64,000 nucleotides of DNA from CAWAXW01 sp963786155. Lineage in GTDB: Bacteria > Actinomycetota > CADDZG01 > WHSQ01. Positions 47,606 through 57,379 of this stretch are shown piece after piece (position 1 is the stretch's first letter; every line of letters begins with the position of its first letter). Under the pieces are notes generated by a model that saw nothing but the letters and a program-made list of their open reading frames with translations, did not search any database and had not been told where the DNA came from. The position numbers and the translations under genes were made by a program. The stretch lies in the NCBI GenBank assembly GCA_963786155.1, contig CAWAXW010000006.1, positions 2,852,001 through 2,916,000 on the forward strand, read 5' to 3'.

Positions 47606-49597
47606 ATGGCCAACCGGCTCGAGGGGGCCACGAGCCCCTATCTGCTGCAACACAAGGACAATCCCGTCGACTGGTACCCCTGGGGAGCCGAGGCGACCGC
47701 GGCCGCGCGCTCGGGCGACAAGCCGATCTTCTTGTCGATCGGCTACTCGGCCTGTCACTGGTGTCACGTGATGGAGCGCGAATCGTTTGAGGATCCTGCC
47801 ACCGCGGCGCTTCTCAACGAGAATTTCGTGTGCGTGAAAGTAGATCGGGAGGAGAGGCCCGATCTCGACGCGATCTACATGGAGGCGGTTCAGGCCATGA
47901 CCGGTCAGGGCGGGTGGCCGATGAGCGTCTTCTTGACGCCTGAGGGACGGCCTTTCTATGGAGGCACTTATTTCCCTCCCGAGGACCGGTACGGCATGCC
48001 CGGGTTCCCGAAACTGCTGAAGGCGCTCGCGGATACGTGGAGGGACCGCCGGGAAGAAGTGAACGGCCAGGCCGAGGCGCTCGTGCAGCACGTCGATGCC
48101 GCGACCCGCTTACGACCGTCCACCGACCCAATCTCCGACGACCTGCTCACGGCAGCCCTTCGAAGCATGACCGCGTCCTTCGATCGAGAGTGGGGCGGGT
48201 TCGGGAGGGCTCCCAAGTTCCCTCAAGCGATGAACGTGGATCTGCTTCTTCGATTGAGCAAGAGAGGACACGACCAAACGCAGGCCATGGCCGTTCGCAC
48301 GCTCGATGCGATGTCGTCGGGTGGCATGTTCGATCAGATCGCCGGCGGTTTCGCTCGCTACTCGGTCGACCGGCACTGGTTGGTGCCCCATTTCGAGAAG
48401 ATGCTGTACGACAACTCACAACTCTTGCGCACGTATGCCCGGACTTGGCTCGCCCACGGGATCGATCGTCACCGTGAGGTCGCCGAGATGACTGCGAGCT
48501 GGCTGTTCTCGGAGATGCGCGACCCGGCCGGTGGATTCTGGTCCTCGCTCGATGCCGACTCGGAGGGCGAAGAAGGTCGCTTCTACGTCTGGTCCCTCGA
48601 CGAGGTGAACGAGGTCCTGGGTTCCGATGCCCCGGCGGCGATCGAACACTTTGGGATGACTCGCGAAGGCAACTTCGAAGGCGCCAACATCCCCATTTGG
48701 GCCGGTCCACCCAAGGACCGAGCGCGGATCGATCGTGCAAGGAGCCAGCTTCTCGAGCGCCGGTCGGAACGCGTTAGGCCCGCAACCGACGACAAGGTCC
48801 TGAGCGCGTGGAACGCACTCGCTGCGAGCGCGCTGGCGGAAAGCGGCACGATGCTTGGCCGTATCGAGTGGGTGCGCGCCGCGGTCGAAGTGATGGACTT
48901 TCTTTTCTCCACTCTCGTCGTTGACGGCAGGCTGATGCGCGCGTATCGGAACGGCGTAGTCAACAACCTCGGTTGCGCCGAGGACTACGCATTCACGCTC
49001 GAGGCTTGTCTCACCCTGTTCGAGGCGACTGCGGATCGGATCTGGCTGGAACGAGCTCGTTGGACCGCCGACAACTGCATCGCGTTGTTTGTGGATCCCG
49101 ACGCGGGTGGATTCTTCTCGACCGGCTTGGACGCGGAACCGCTCGTCACGCGACCCAAAGACCTGGTCGACAACGCGATCCCTGCGGCCAACTCGGTGCT
49201 GGCGTTAGAGCTCCAGAGACTTGCCCTCTTGACCGGGGAAGCGAGCTACGAGCGCACGGCCCTCGACGCGATCCGCCTGGTGGCCGATTCGGCGAAGGGC
49301 TCGCCTCTCGGTTTCGGCCACCTCCTCGGCGCGGTCGACTTCTACACGGGATCACCGGTCGAGATCGTGATCGTCGGCAAACCGGAGGCCGAGGACACGG
49401 CGACGCTCGTGGGCACCGTCTACGGGCGCTACCTGCCAAACAAGGTGCTTATGACCTCGCCACCCGATGGTCTGGAAGACCTGCCGCTACTCCGAGGCCG
49501 TGGATCGGCGTCGGTGGCGACCGCCTACGTCTGCCATCGCGGGGTCTGCGACCTACCGGTAACCGACCCCGATGCGCTGGCGGCGCAGCTCCTCTGA
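47606..49597 (+). CDS. DUF255 thioredoxin-fold protein (YyaL/spermatogenesis-associated 20 family)
   Basis: 663 residues. ATG 47606 was chosen over 47597 for ribosome-site spacing; it starts MANRLEGATSPYLLQHKDNP. The N-terminal thioredoxin-like domain has SACHWCHVMERESFEDPATA with an intact CxxC, then REERPDLDAIYMEAVQAMTG. A six-hairpin-glycosidase-like region fills the rest (FDQIAGGFARYSVDRHWLVP, HFEKMLYDNSQLL). Widely conserved, function poorly known. The stop overlaps arfB as TGATG. Confidence 0.92.
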   Translation: MANRLEGATSPYLLQHKDNPVDWYPWGAEATAAARSGDKPIFLSIGYSACHWCHVMERESFEDPATAALLNENFVCVKVDREERPDLDAIYMEAVQAMTGQGGWPMSVFLTPEGRPFYGGTYFPPEDRYGMPGFPKLLKALADTWRDRREEVNGQAEALVQHVDAATRLRPSTDPISDDLLTAALRSMTASFDREWGGFGRAPKFPQAMNVDLLLRLSKRGHDQTQAMAVRTLDAMSSGGMFDQIAGGFARYSVDRHWLVPHFEKMLYDNSQLLRTYARTWLAHGIDRHREVAEMTASWLFSEMRDPAGGFWSSLDADSEGEEGRFYVWSLDEVNEVLGSDAPAAIEHFGMTREGNFEGANIPIWAGPPKDRARIDRARSQLLERRSERVRPATDDKVLSAWNALAASALAESGTMLGRIEWVRAAVEVMDFLFSTLVVDGRLMRAYRNGVVNNLGCAEDYAFTLEACLTLFEATADRIWLERARWTADNCIALFVDPDAGGFFSTGLDAEPLVTRPKDLVDNAIPAANSVLALELQRLALLTGEASYERTALDAIRLVADSAKGSPLGFGHLLGAVDFYTGSPVEIVIVGKPEAEDTATLVGTVYGRYLPNKVLMTSPPDGLEDLPLLRGRGSASVATAYVCHRGVCDLPVTDPDALAAQLL

Positions 49598-50025
49598 TGG
49601 CGGAAGACATCCGGGTCGATCGGCGCGTTGTGATCCCGGGCAACGAGATCGAATACCGCTTCACCACTTCTGGGGGGCCTGGGGGTCAACACGCCAATCG
49701 CTCGTCCACGCGCGTGGAGCTTCTCTGGAACGTAGATGAGTCGAAGGCCGTGTCGAATCGTCAGCGCGACGCGATCAAAGCTGCCTTGCGGCATCGCCTC
49801 GATTCGTCGGGCACCTTGCATCTCGTGAGCGACCGGCACCGATCGCAGCTCCGCAACCGGGAAGACGTGGGGAATCGGTTGGTGCGAATGCTGGCCGATG
49901 CGCTCAGACCGCGCCGGTCCCGCATCGCAACACAGCCGAGTCGCGCAGCAAAGGAACGACGTCTACAAGAAAAGCGCCGGCGCAGCGATATAAAGCAAGG
50001 GCGGAGCCGTCCTTCAGCCGACTAG
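49597..50025 (+). CDS. arfB: Alternative ribosome-rescue factor ArfB (YaeJ-like peptidyl-tRNA hydrolase)
   Basis: Releases peptides from stalled ribosomes lacking a stop codon. 142 residues from ATG 49597. The release-factor GGQ motif is in TTSGGPGGQHANRSSTRVEL, and the C-terminal tail is highly basic (KERRLQEKRRRSDIKQGRS), which in this family enters the empty mRNA channel. The length is standard. Confidence 0.92.
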   Translation: MAEDIRVDRRVVIPGNEIEYRFTTSGGPGGQHANRSSTRVELLWNVDESKAVSNRQRDAIKAALRHRLDSSGTLHLVSDRHRSQLRNREDVGNRLVRMLADALRPRRSRIATQPSRAAKERRLQEKRRRSDIKQGRSRPSAD

Positions 50026-50032
50026 AGCGGAC

Positions 50033-51049
50033 CTAGAACGCGACCGGCAATTCGGGGAAGGGGAGGCGCCGGCCGAACTCGACGTGGGCGTTGCCCGTAG
50101 AGGTGAGGCTTTTGACGTGCCGGGGGCCGGACTTCGAGAGCTCGTAGACCTCGAGAGCGAGATCGGCGATCTCGGAGTTCGCGCAGAACCGCTCGGAACC
50201 TCCCGGATCCTCGTAACGGACCTGGAACATGTTCGCTATGCGAGCGCGCGCGGCCCCCACGATGCGATAACGATCGTTGCGTGCGCTGAAGGCCCAAGAG
50301 GGCATGACGTAGTTCGACTTCGCCCGCATCGCCCACTTGAACTCGTTGAAAGCGATGTCTTGGCCGTCGAGATTCAGATAGAGGAACGTCATGGTCGGTG
50401 CGGGCAAGAGCCCGAGCGAGGCCTTCGCGCCCACACCTTCGAAAACCGCGTCGTCATCGCCGTCGAATGAAGAGCAGTGCGCCCACGCCCACGAAGTCGA
50501 ATGCGCCCTTCCCCAGCGATGCGATTGACAACCGCTCTCGCCGTCGAACTCCAAGATCCGGTCGCCGACTTTGATCGTGCCCGAGAACGGCACGGACAGA
50601 TTTGGCGAGCACACCGTCGAGACCCGTTTCTCCACTCGCTTGCGCAGGCCGGGGGGGAGATGCTGGAAGCACCGGCCCGCGGGATCGAAGTCGAGCGACC
50701 AGGCGAGCGAACGGCCTTCGCTCGTGACTTCGCCCTCGAGATGTCGCTCGGATAACCACGATTCGCCGATCCTGACGAGCGCCCCGTCGTCGCGACCTTG
50801 GGCGGCCAGACGGTCGACGTCGAAGCGCTGCTTTCCCGCGAAGCTGTTACGGCCTTCGGGATCGAACAGGAAAGCCCACAGCTCGCAATATGGCTCTCCG
50901 TTTGTTGGAGCCGTGAGGGTGTACCGCAACCAGACGCCCGCGCCCGACTCGGAGTGGTTCAGGGTGACGTACCAGACCTCCATGAAATCGGCGGCTCGCC
51001 GATCCCACCGCATCCGGTTCTCGGTTCCGTCGTGAGTGAACGCGCCCAT
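50033..51049 (-). CDS. Lipocalin-like (AttH/CrtC/tocopherol-cyclase-type) protein
   Basis: 338 residues from ATG 51049. Repeated beta strands with WYVTLNHSESGAGVWLRYTL, ELWAFLFDPEG and a second-half CQSHRWGRAHSTSWAWAHCS recall the two-barrel AttH/CrtC fold. That fold handles hydrophobic isoprenoid substrates, or hydrates them. No catalytic residue set is certain. It is cotranscribed after the glycosyltransferase (11 bases). The assignment is a fold-level guess. Confidence 0.45.
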   Translation of the reverse strand: MGAFTHDGTENRMRWDRRAADFMEVWYVTLNHSESGAGVWLRYTLTAPTNGEPYCELWAFLFDPEGRNSFAGKQRFDVDRLAAQGRDDGALVRIGESWLSERHLEGEVTSEGRSLAWSLDFDPAGRCFQHLPPGLRKRVEKRVSTVCSPNLSVPFSGTIKVGDRILEFDGESGCQSHRWGRAHSTSWAWAHCSSFDGDDDAVFEGVGAKASLGLLPAPTMTFLYLNLDGQDIAFNEFKWAMRAKSNYVMPSWAFSARNDRYRIVGAARARIANMFQVRYEDPGGSERFCANSEIADLALEVYELSKSGPRHVKSLTSTGNAHVEFGRRLPFPELPVAF

Positions 51050-51060
51050 GACAAGCGACC

Positions 51061-52437
51061 CTAATCCGAACCCCCCATCGCATGATTTAGGAGCTTGTTG
51101 GCCACGGTTTCCCAAGACCATCGCTCCCTGGCCAGGGCCGCAGCCGCAAGGCCCATACGCCGCCGCTCGGGGCGATTCATCGCCAGAAGGGCGTCGATCC
51201 GATCGGCCAGGGATCGGACGGGGCTTTCGGGGTCGAACCGGAGGGCCCCGGGGGCTTCGATGGCATCCTCGATGGCTCGGCCCGCCTCTCCGATCCCGGA
51301 GTGATCCGGCACGACGGGCAACACTCCGCACGCGGCCGCTTCAGCGGCCACCATCCCGAATGCCTCGGGAACGACCGAAGGTGCGATCAACAGGTCGTAG
51401 CTCGGAAGAGCGCGCGAGATGGGGCCGTGCTCGAGCCGGCCGAGGAACCCGAGCCTGGTTGCCGCGATCCGCTCCCAGAAGTCGTCGCCGGCCGACTCGA
51501 GGGCGCTCCTCAGATGGGGCAGACTCGTGCCCTCTCCCCGATCGGCGATGGCTAGAGCACGCTCGCGATCGCGATTCCGGAGCGCGTCCCACAGGTCTTT
51601 CAGTGCATCCTCGAAGCTACCGAATCCGATGATGTCCACACTTACGTCGTGAGTCTCGAGGAGTCCGAGAGCCGCCATCAGGTGATGGACGCCCTTGGCC
51701 GCGATGAGCTTCCCGACGTAGATGATGCGGGGAGGACCAGCGGGGCCGCTCTCGGCCAGATGGAACAGCTCGATGTCGCATCCGGGATTGACGACTGCCG
51801 CCTTGTCCTCCCACCCTGCTACGACCGATCCGGTTTCGCGCAACATGTACTCACTGCCGCCCGTTATCGCGCGCGCTCCATTGAGGCCGGTGCGTGCGTA
51901 CTCGAGGTAGCGCTCCGGTTGTGCTTTGACCGCATACTCCAGCGCACTCCCGTGGAGCTTCACGCTGTAGGTCGTCTGCGTCGCCCGGCAAGCCCGGTAT
52001 GCGATGAAGGGGCCCATCACCTCGTGTCCGGTCGTGATCACGTCGGGACGGAACTCGCGGATGGCCGTTCCGAGGGCAACGACGTTCCGATCGGTGTAGG
52101 TGGCCAGCTCGGCATCGGTCAGATCAATGAAGCGTTTGGCGACGAACCCCTCGTATTCGTCGTACACGTAAACCGGAAGGATCTCTCCGATCGAGGGCCG
52201 GACGATAGTGCACGTTCCCGGGGCAGCCTCGGCGTCGTGCGGCGACGTCGAGAAGGACGTGTTGTCGGCAGAGAACTCGCCGAAGGAGTCCACGAAGTCG
52301 AGGGCTTCAGGATGATTCTCCTGGCAGATCAGGAGCACGTCATGCCCCTGCTTGCGCCATACCCGGGCAACGTTCTTCGTATACAGATTGGAGCCCGTTC
52401 CTGTCAGCAGGTAGCCGTGCCACAGGATGATCTTCAT
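51061..52437 (-). CDS. Glycosyltransferase family 4
   Basis: 458 residues from ATG 52437 (MKIILWHGYLLTGTGSNLYT). GT-B fold: acceptor half with SVKLHGSALEYAVKAQPERY; donor half with IIYVGKLIAAKGVHHLMAAL and the nucleotide-sugar EX7E region VPEAFGMVAAEAAACG. A retaining transferase for a cell-surface or small-molecule sugar is likely. The acceptor is unknown. Intact frame. Confidence 0.85.
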   Translation of the reverse strand: MKIILWHGYLLTGTGSNLYTKNVARVWRKQGHDVLLICQENHPEALDFVDSFGEFSADNTSFSTSPHDAEAAPGTCTIVRPSIGEILPVYVYDEYEGFVAKRFIDLTDAELATYTDRNVVALGTAIREFRPDVITTGHEVMGPFIAYRACRATQTTYSVKLHGSALEYAVKAQPERYLEYARTGLNGARAITGGSEYMLRETGSVVAGWEDKAAVVNPGCDIELFHLAESGPAGPPRIIYVGKLIAAKGVHHLMAALGLLETHDVSVDIIGFGSFEDALKDLWDALRNRDRERALAIADRGEGTSLPHLRSALESAGDDFWERIAATRLGFLGRLEHGPISRALPSYDLLIAPSVVPEAFGMVAAEAAACGVLPVVPDHSGIGEAGRAIEDAIEAPGALRFDPESPVRSLADRIDALLAMNRPERRRMGLAAAALARERWSWETVANKLLNHAMGGSD

Positions 52438-52472
52438 GAGTTGACCACTTGGGTTCACCTTAAACTCCGAGG

Positions 52473-53078
52473 ATGCTGGAGAAGACGATGCGCGTCACGT
52501 TCCGGCATTTCTCGACCTTCTTCCTGATCGTCGCTGTCGTCACCGTCTCGGTCCAGCTCGTTTACGCGTTTGTGTTCCAGGACGTGCTCTCCGTGACCGA
52601 TCTGCACGCCCAGATCGAAACCTTCCCGGAGACCCGCCTCGTGCGCAACGTCGGGGCTGCCGATCTGAAGACCGCCCGGACGGCCGCGTTCGGGGTGCTC
52701 ATCCTGCAGCTTCTGTCGTTACCGATCCTGCTCAAGGCAACTGCACGGGTCCTGGAGGTGGACGCCGACAATGGCGTGCCGACGGTCGCCGATGCGTACC
52801 GATCGATCGCGAGACGGTGGCCTCGTTTTCCCATACCGGGAGGAATCGGGATAGGTCCCCTGATCGTGTCGATCGTTTTCGGAACGCTCGTCGCGTGGCT
52901 CGTCTACCGGATCGGCATCGCGGCGGCCGCCATCGCTCCAAGCGGTGCTACCTTCGTTGTGATCGGCCTCGTTCGGGGTGTGGCTCCGGCAGTTGCGGCC
53001 CCCTTTGCGCTCGTTACTGGGGCCTATCTGATCGCAAAAGCTAAAGCTCAGGAGGGTGATCGGCCGAAGCTCTATTAG
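52473..53078 (+). CDS. Integral membrane protein, unknown function
   Basis: 201 residues from ATG 52473, divergent from the glycosyltransferase (35 bases). Membrane segments near residues 12-33, 70-88, 125-145 and 150-187. The layout resembles bacterial DUF families related to glycerophosphoryl-diester phosphodiesterase membrane domains, but no family is certain. The FtsH-like gene starts about 15 bases later and may share a transcript. Confidence 0.55.
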   Translation: MLEKTMRVTFRHFSTFFLIVAVVTVSVQLVYAFVFQDVLSVTDLHAQIETFPETRLVRNVGAADLKTARTAAFGVLILQLLSLPILLKATARVLEVDADNGVPTVADAYRSIARRWPRFPIPGGIGIGPLIVSIVFGTLVAWLVYRIGIAAAAIAPSGATFVVIGLVRGVAPAVAAPFALVTGAYLIAKAKAQEGDRPKLY

Positions 53079-53092
53079 AGCGTCCGACGCTC

Positions 53093-55050
53093 TTGTCGAG
53101 TTTGGCCGAAAAGGCAGTACGCCGAGAAGAGGGGCTGGTGGAGAAGGACAAAGCGGCCAACGCTGAGAGCATCGGTCAGGTCCTGCCGCCCGACACCTTC
53201 CGCTCGGTCGCCGCCGGCCATCAAGCCGACGTCAGGCGGATCCGTGAGACGAACCGGCAGCGCCGCCTGCGCTACCTCCTCTACCTGAACCTGATCACCT
53301 TCGCTTACCTCTTGCGCCGCCTCATCGAGGACCGGCCGCTGGCCTTTGGCCTGCCTCAGTTCGGTGCCGACGACTGGTACTGGCTCTTTCCTCTAATGAT
53401 GCTGGTGATCGTCTCGGTGGCCGTGCTCCTGCCGCTGTTAAACGGACGTTCGCCTCACGTTCGCTTCAGCGCCGAAGAGATCGGTGTCGGATTCCTGGAC
53501 GTGCGCGGCATCGACATCGTCCTCGAAGAAGTCATGCGTACCCTTCAGATCTTCCTGACCTACAAGAGCTTCAAGGAAGAGCTGGGTGGCAACCCCCGCC
53601 GAGGGATCCTCTTCGAAGGGAAGCCGGGCACTGGGAAGACACACATGGCGAAGGCGATGGCCTCGGAGGCCGGAGTTCCTTTCCTGTTCGTCTCGGCCCC
53701 TGCGTTCCAGAGCATGTTCTACGGAATGACGCAGTGGAAGATCCGCTCCTTCTTCAAAGCTCTCAAGAAGGCCGCTCGTAAGGAAGGCGGCGCGATCGGG
53801 TTCATCGAGGAGATCGATGCCATCGGGACCGCACGAGGCGGGCTCGACGGAGCCGCTCCCTACCGACCCGGTGTCCAGCAGGAGCGGATGATCACCTCGG
53901 GCACCGGCGCGATGGTCAACGAGCTGTTGATCCAACTCCAATCCTTCGAAACGCCCACCTTCTGGCGAGCGCGTGGGTCAACTCCGGCATCGATCTCATC
54001 AACATGTTCCTTCCTGCAGAGCACCAGATGCGCAAGCGCAAGTCCGCGTACAACAACGTGCTGATCATCGGTGCGACCAACAGGGCCGACTCTCTCGATC
54101 CCGCGCTGCTCCGGCCGGGCCGGTTCGACCGCACGCTCTACTTCGACCTGCCCTCGAAGCCCGGCAGGCGCGAGCTCATCGACTACTTCCTCGACCGCAG
54201 AGCACACGGCGAGGAGATGGACCAGGAAGACGTGCGCGACGAGCTGGCAGCGATGACCTTCGGATATTCGCCGGCGATGCTCGAGCACATCCTCGACGAA
54301 TCGCTCGTGTGGGCGATCCGGGAAGGCCGCGTCGAGCTCACTTGGAGAGACGTCCAGAGAGCACGCCTGTCCGAAGAGATCGGGCTCGCCCAACCGACCG
54401 TTTACACCGAGAAAGAGCGCCGCCTCATCGCGACCCACGAGGCCGGTCATGCAACAGCCGCATTTTTGTGCAGCAAGGAGCGCAAACTCGAGGTCCTGTC
54501 GATCATCAAGCGCAGGTTGGCCCTGGGTCTGTTGGCTCACTCCGACGTCGAAGAGCGATTCACCAAGACACGCTCTGAGATCGAAGGCACGATCAAGATC
54601 GCCTTGGGTGGGATGGCCGCCGAGGAGGTCTTCTTCGGAGAGACGGGCACGGGCCCATCCAGCGACCTGGCCGCGGCGACCTCGTTGGCTGCCCAGATGA
54701 TCGGCTCCTTCGGGATGGGGTCAAGCCTAGTGAGCTACGAAGCGGTCGAGGCCGGAAACGGCGCGCGGCCGAACATCGTTGCCAAAGTCCTGAGCGACGA
54801 AGGCGGCAAGCGCGAGGTCGACGCCCTTTTGAAGAAACACAAGGACGACGTCGTCTCGCTCCTCGAAACCAACCGGGACCTGGTCGAAGCTCTAAGAGAC
54901 GAGCTGATGGAGAAAGAAGAGCTCATCGGCGAAGAGATCTCGAACGTGGTCGAACGAGCCCTCGCCGCCCGCTCTGAACTAGACTACAGACCGGCGAAGA
55001 GGTCGTCTTCGGGGAGCTCGGTTTCGACCTTCGAATCGATGAGCGTGTAG
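53093..55050 (+). CDS. Divergent membrane-bound FtsH-like AAA protease (one frame change)
   Basis: About 650 residues from TTG 53093, or GTG 53138 after AGAGGGG. Two membrane helices (about 61-79 and 97-116) precede an AAA domain with Walker A GKPGTGKT (176-183) and an altered Walker B GFIEEID (236-242, normally DEID). Then comes an insertion (about 245-310) before the second region of homology, IIGATNRADSLDPALLRPGR. The M41 peptidase has HEAGHATAAF and SSDLAAATSLAAQMI. The frame changes near 53970. Likely quality-control protease. The insertion and Walker B change set it apart from housekeeping FtsH. Confidence 0.85.
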
Positions 55051-55843
55051 TCCTCCCACGGATAGACCTTCCGATGGATGTCATCGGGGATCGCGAACCA
55101 GAAGCTGTCGGGGTCGATCTGGGTTGCATGCGCCAGCAGGGCCTTGCTCCGGAGCTCGATGTAATCGGACACGTCCACCTGCGTGGTCACCTCGGGGTCC
55201 TCGAAGCCCATCTTCTCCCACTGGTCGAGCAACCCCGCGTAGGGACTCTCGATCCCTTCCGCCGCCGCTGCATCGTGTAGCAGCTGCATCCGCTTCTTGG
55301 TGAACGTGGCGAAGTAATAGAGCTTCGTCGGCTGCCACGGCGCTCCCTTGTCGGGGTACGATCGCCGTCGCCGGCCTCGGGAATGCCTTGGCTCCCCATT
55401 GATGCACGCGGACGTGATCGGGGTGCTCGTAGCCCTTCGACTCGTCGTAGGACAAGGACGACATCGGGACGTTCCGCGCGGATGATCTCGACCAACTTCC
55501 CCACGGCCTCTTCGGGATCGGCCTTCCAGAAGGCGTTCGGGTGGTTGTTGGACTCTTGGTTGGGCATCCCCGAGTCGCGATAGCCAAGCTGGTAGATGCG
55601 GGCAACACCTAAAAGGTCTCCGGCCGTCTCCAACTCCGCCTCCCGGATCTCCGCCATGCTTTCCTTGATACCCGGACGATCCATGCGCGGGTTGAGGATG
55701 TCTCCTTCCTCGCCTCTGGTGCAACAGACGAGGACGACGCGCACGCCCTGATTCGCGTACATAGCCATCGTCCCGGAGCCCTTCGATGACTCGTCGTCGG
55801 GGTGCGCGTGTATCGCCAGCAGACAGCGGGCCTTCTCAGTCAC
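54984..55843 (-). CDS. mca: Mycothiol S-conjugate amidase (two frame changes)
   Basis: Zinc-dependent detoxification amidase that cuts mycothiol conjugates. GTG 55843 gives MTEKARCLLAIHAHPDDESS with the PIG-L/LmbE zinc motif HPDDE. CCTRGEEGDILNPRMDRPGI and YEHPDHVRVHQWG (third zinc His) follow in shifting frames (changes near 55445 and 55360). The Mca-type tail FAIPDDIHRKVYPWEDYTLI to ELPEDDLFAGL is complete. The 3' end overlaps the FtsH-like gene by 67 bases, tail to tail. MshB is the close alternative, but this tail favours Mca. Confidence 0.85.
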
Positions 55844-55861
55844 GCCTGTAGGCTAAACGCG

Positions 55862-56370
55862 GTGTCACAGTCCGGGGCTCAAACCACATTCCGCGACCCT
55901 CTCGAAAAGGCTCGCACCATCACGGCTACCGTCATCTTCGTGGCCGGTTTGCTGGCGATCGCGGGGTCGTTGATGGACTGGGTCTCGATCGACCCACCCC
56001 CCAGGGTGCCCATCGACCAAGCGGACAACGCCCAGGCCTACAACGGCATCGAAGCCGAGGACGGCGTGTTGGTCGCGGGGGCCGGGGTGGCCATGATCGC
56101 GTGCGCGGCCCTCGTGGTCCTGCGTGCACAGCGTAGGTACGCGTGGCTCGCATTCTTGTTCTCGATAATCGTGGGAGCGATCGCGATCGCGGATTACAGG
56201 GCCGTGTCCGATCCCTTCTCGGCCATCGCATTGAGGATGGAGCGGATCGGATCCATCGACGCCGGGCCCGGGTTGCTCGTGGTCGCGACCGGGGGCGTGC
56301 TCGGTGTGATCGGGGCGGTGCTGACGCTCGCCGCTCTCCCCGCGAAGCCAAGGGCGTTACGTCTACCTGA
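55862..56370 (+). CDS. Membrane protein, unknown function
   Basis: GTG 55862, divergent from mca (18 bases). Four hydrophobic segments: ATVIFVAGLLAIAGSLMDWV, GAGVAMIACAALVVL, WLAFLFSIIVGAIAIADY and GLLVVATGGVLGVIGAVLTL. The frame stays open to 56767 antisense to the lytic transglycosylase. A shift near 56340 would end it at 56370 (EAKGVTST), which is more likely, so the end is uncertain. Confidence 0.55.
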
Positions 56371-57205
56371 ACCGCTCTCGGATCGCCAGCACGCTGCGGA
56401 CGTACGGTCGCTGATAACCCTTCAACCGCCGGCCGACGTTGCCCGGGCCCGAGTAGTACGCGGCCAGGGCCTTGGACTCGCTCGAGGTGATGGCGAGCAT
56501 GTGATGGAGGTACATGACGCCGAGGTGCACGTTGTCGTCCATGACGCGGATGCGAAGGTGGCCCCCTCCGAGGACCTGATTCACATAGCGCGCCGTTCCG
56601 GGCATCACTTGCATCACCCCGACCGCGCCCTTGTGGGAAGTGACATCCTGCTGCCAGCCGCTCTCTTGCCACGCAACGGCTTTGACCAGAGACACGTCGA
56701 CGCCATGCGCAACCGCTTGGTTGTAGAGAGAACGCTCAACCGCAGTCCTGGACGTAGAAGGCGGTGAATACATCGCGCCGCCGCCGGAGCCTCCGCGGGG
56801 GACGCGCAGTTTCATGCCGACGGGGATGAGGTTGACGTTGCGGATCTTGTTCATCCGCTGCAACCGGGCGATCGAAGTATGGAACCGATCGGCGATCCCG
56901 GAGAGAGTCTCACCGCTGCGCACGATGTGAGTCTTGGTGCCCGCGGCCCTTCCCGGGATGCGGATCCTTTGGCCCACGACGACGAGGTTCGGGTTGCTCA
57001 GATGATTGGCCCGAACGAGCTTGGTCATCGGCACGTTGAAGCGGTCCGCGATGCCCGACAGGGTTTCGCCCGAACGGACGACGTGCACCCCCGCCTGGGC
57101 GGCCGGCCCCACCATCCAGACCGCGGCAGCCGCGCCCACCACGGCAGGGCCCCTGCTCACGGGCCGGCGCCGCAGATGCGTGCCTCGATAGTGCCGGATC
57201 CTCAC
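56363..57205 (-). CDS. Exported LysM-LysM-SLT lytic transglycosylase
   Basis: Peptidoglycan-cleaving enzyme of 280 residues from GTG 57205 (GGAGGCGG upstream). A basic N-terminus and a hydrophobic signal (VVGAAAAVWMVGPAAQA) lead to two LysM repeats (VHVVRSGETLSGIADRFNVP and THIVRSGETLSGIADRFHTS). A Gly/Ser linker precedes an SLT domain with catalytic Glu in AVAWQESGWQQDVTSHKGAV and GVMQVMPGTARYVNQVLGGG. Typical of actinobacterial wall remodelling. Confidence 0.92.
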   Translation of the reverse strand: MRIRHYRGTHLRRRPVSRGPAVVGAAAAVWMVGPAAQAGVHVVRSGETLSGIADRFNVPMTKLVRANHLSNPNLVVVGQRIRIPGRAAGTKTHIVRSGETLSGIADRFHTSIARLQRMNKIRNVNLIPVGMKLRVPRGGSGGGAMYSPPSTSRTAVERSLYNQAVAHGVDVSLVKAVAWQESGWQQDVTSHKGAVGVMQVMPGTARYVNQVLGGGHLRIRVMDDNVHLGVMYLHHMLAITSSESKALAAYYSGPGNVGRRLKGYQRPYVRSVLAIRERFR

Positions 57206-57301
57206 TGTCCGCCTCCAACCTCAATACATTACAAAAGGGCACACTTCTTAACAGAACTAACAGAGGAGGTCAAGCCTAAGAGGGGTCCGTAGGCGGTGGG
57301 A

Positions 57302-57379
57302 TCAAGCGATGGAGATCATCCGCTCGATCGGGATGCAGGCCTTGGCGGCGATGTCGGGCGGGACGGTGACCGCGTTGCC
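57302..57379 (-). pseudogene. nadA: Displaced original nadA C-terminus
   Basis: Minus-strand codons read GNAVTVPPDIAAKACIPIERMISIA then TGA when split at the Cys. The second half, IPIERMISI, is identical to the current nadA C-terminus and stops at the same place. The first half, NAVTVPPDIAAKA, resembles ordinary NadA tails (EVTVPEEIxxKA). No start or ribosome site precedes it, and it is separated from nadA by the homing endonuclease gene. Codon use is GC-rich like the host, unlike the tail now attached to nadA. Confidence 0.75.
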
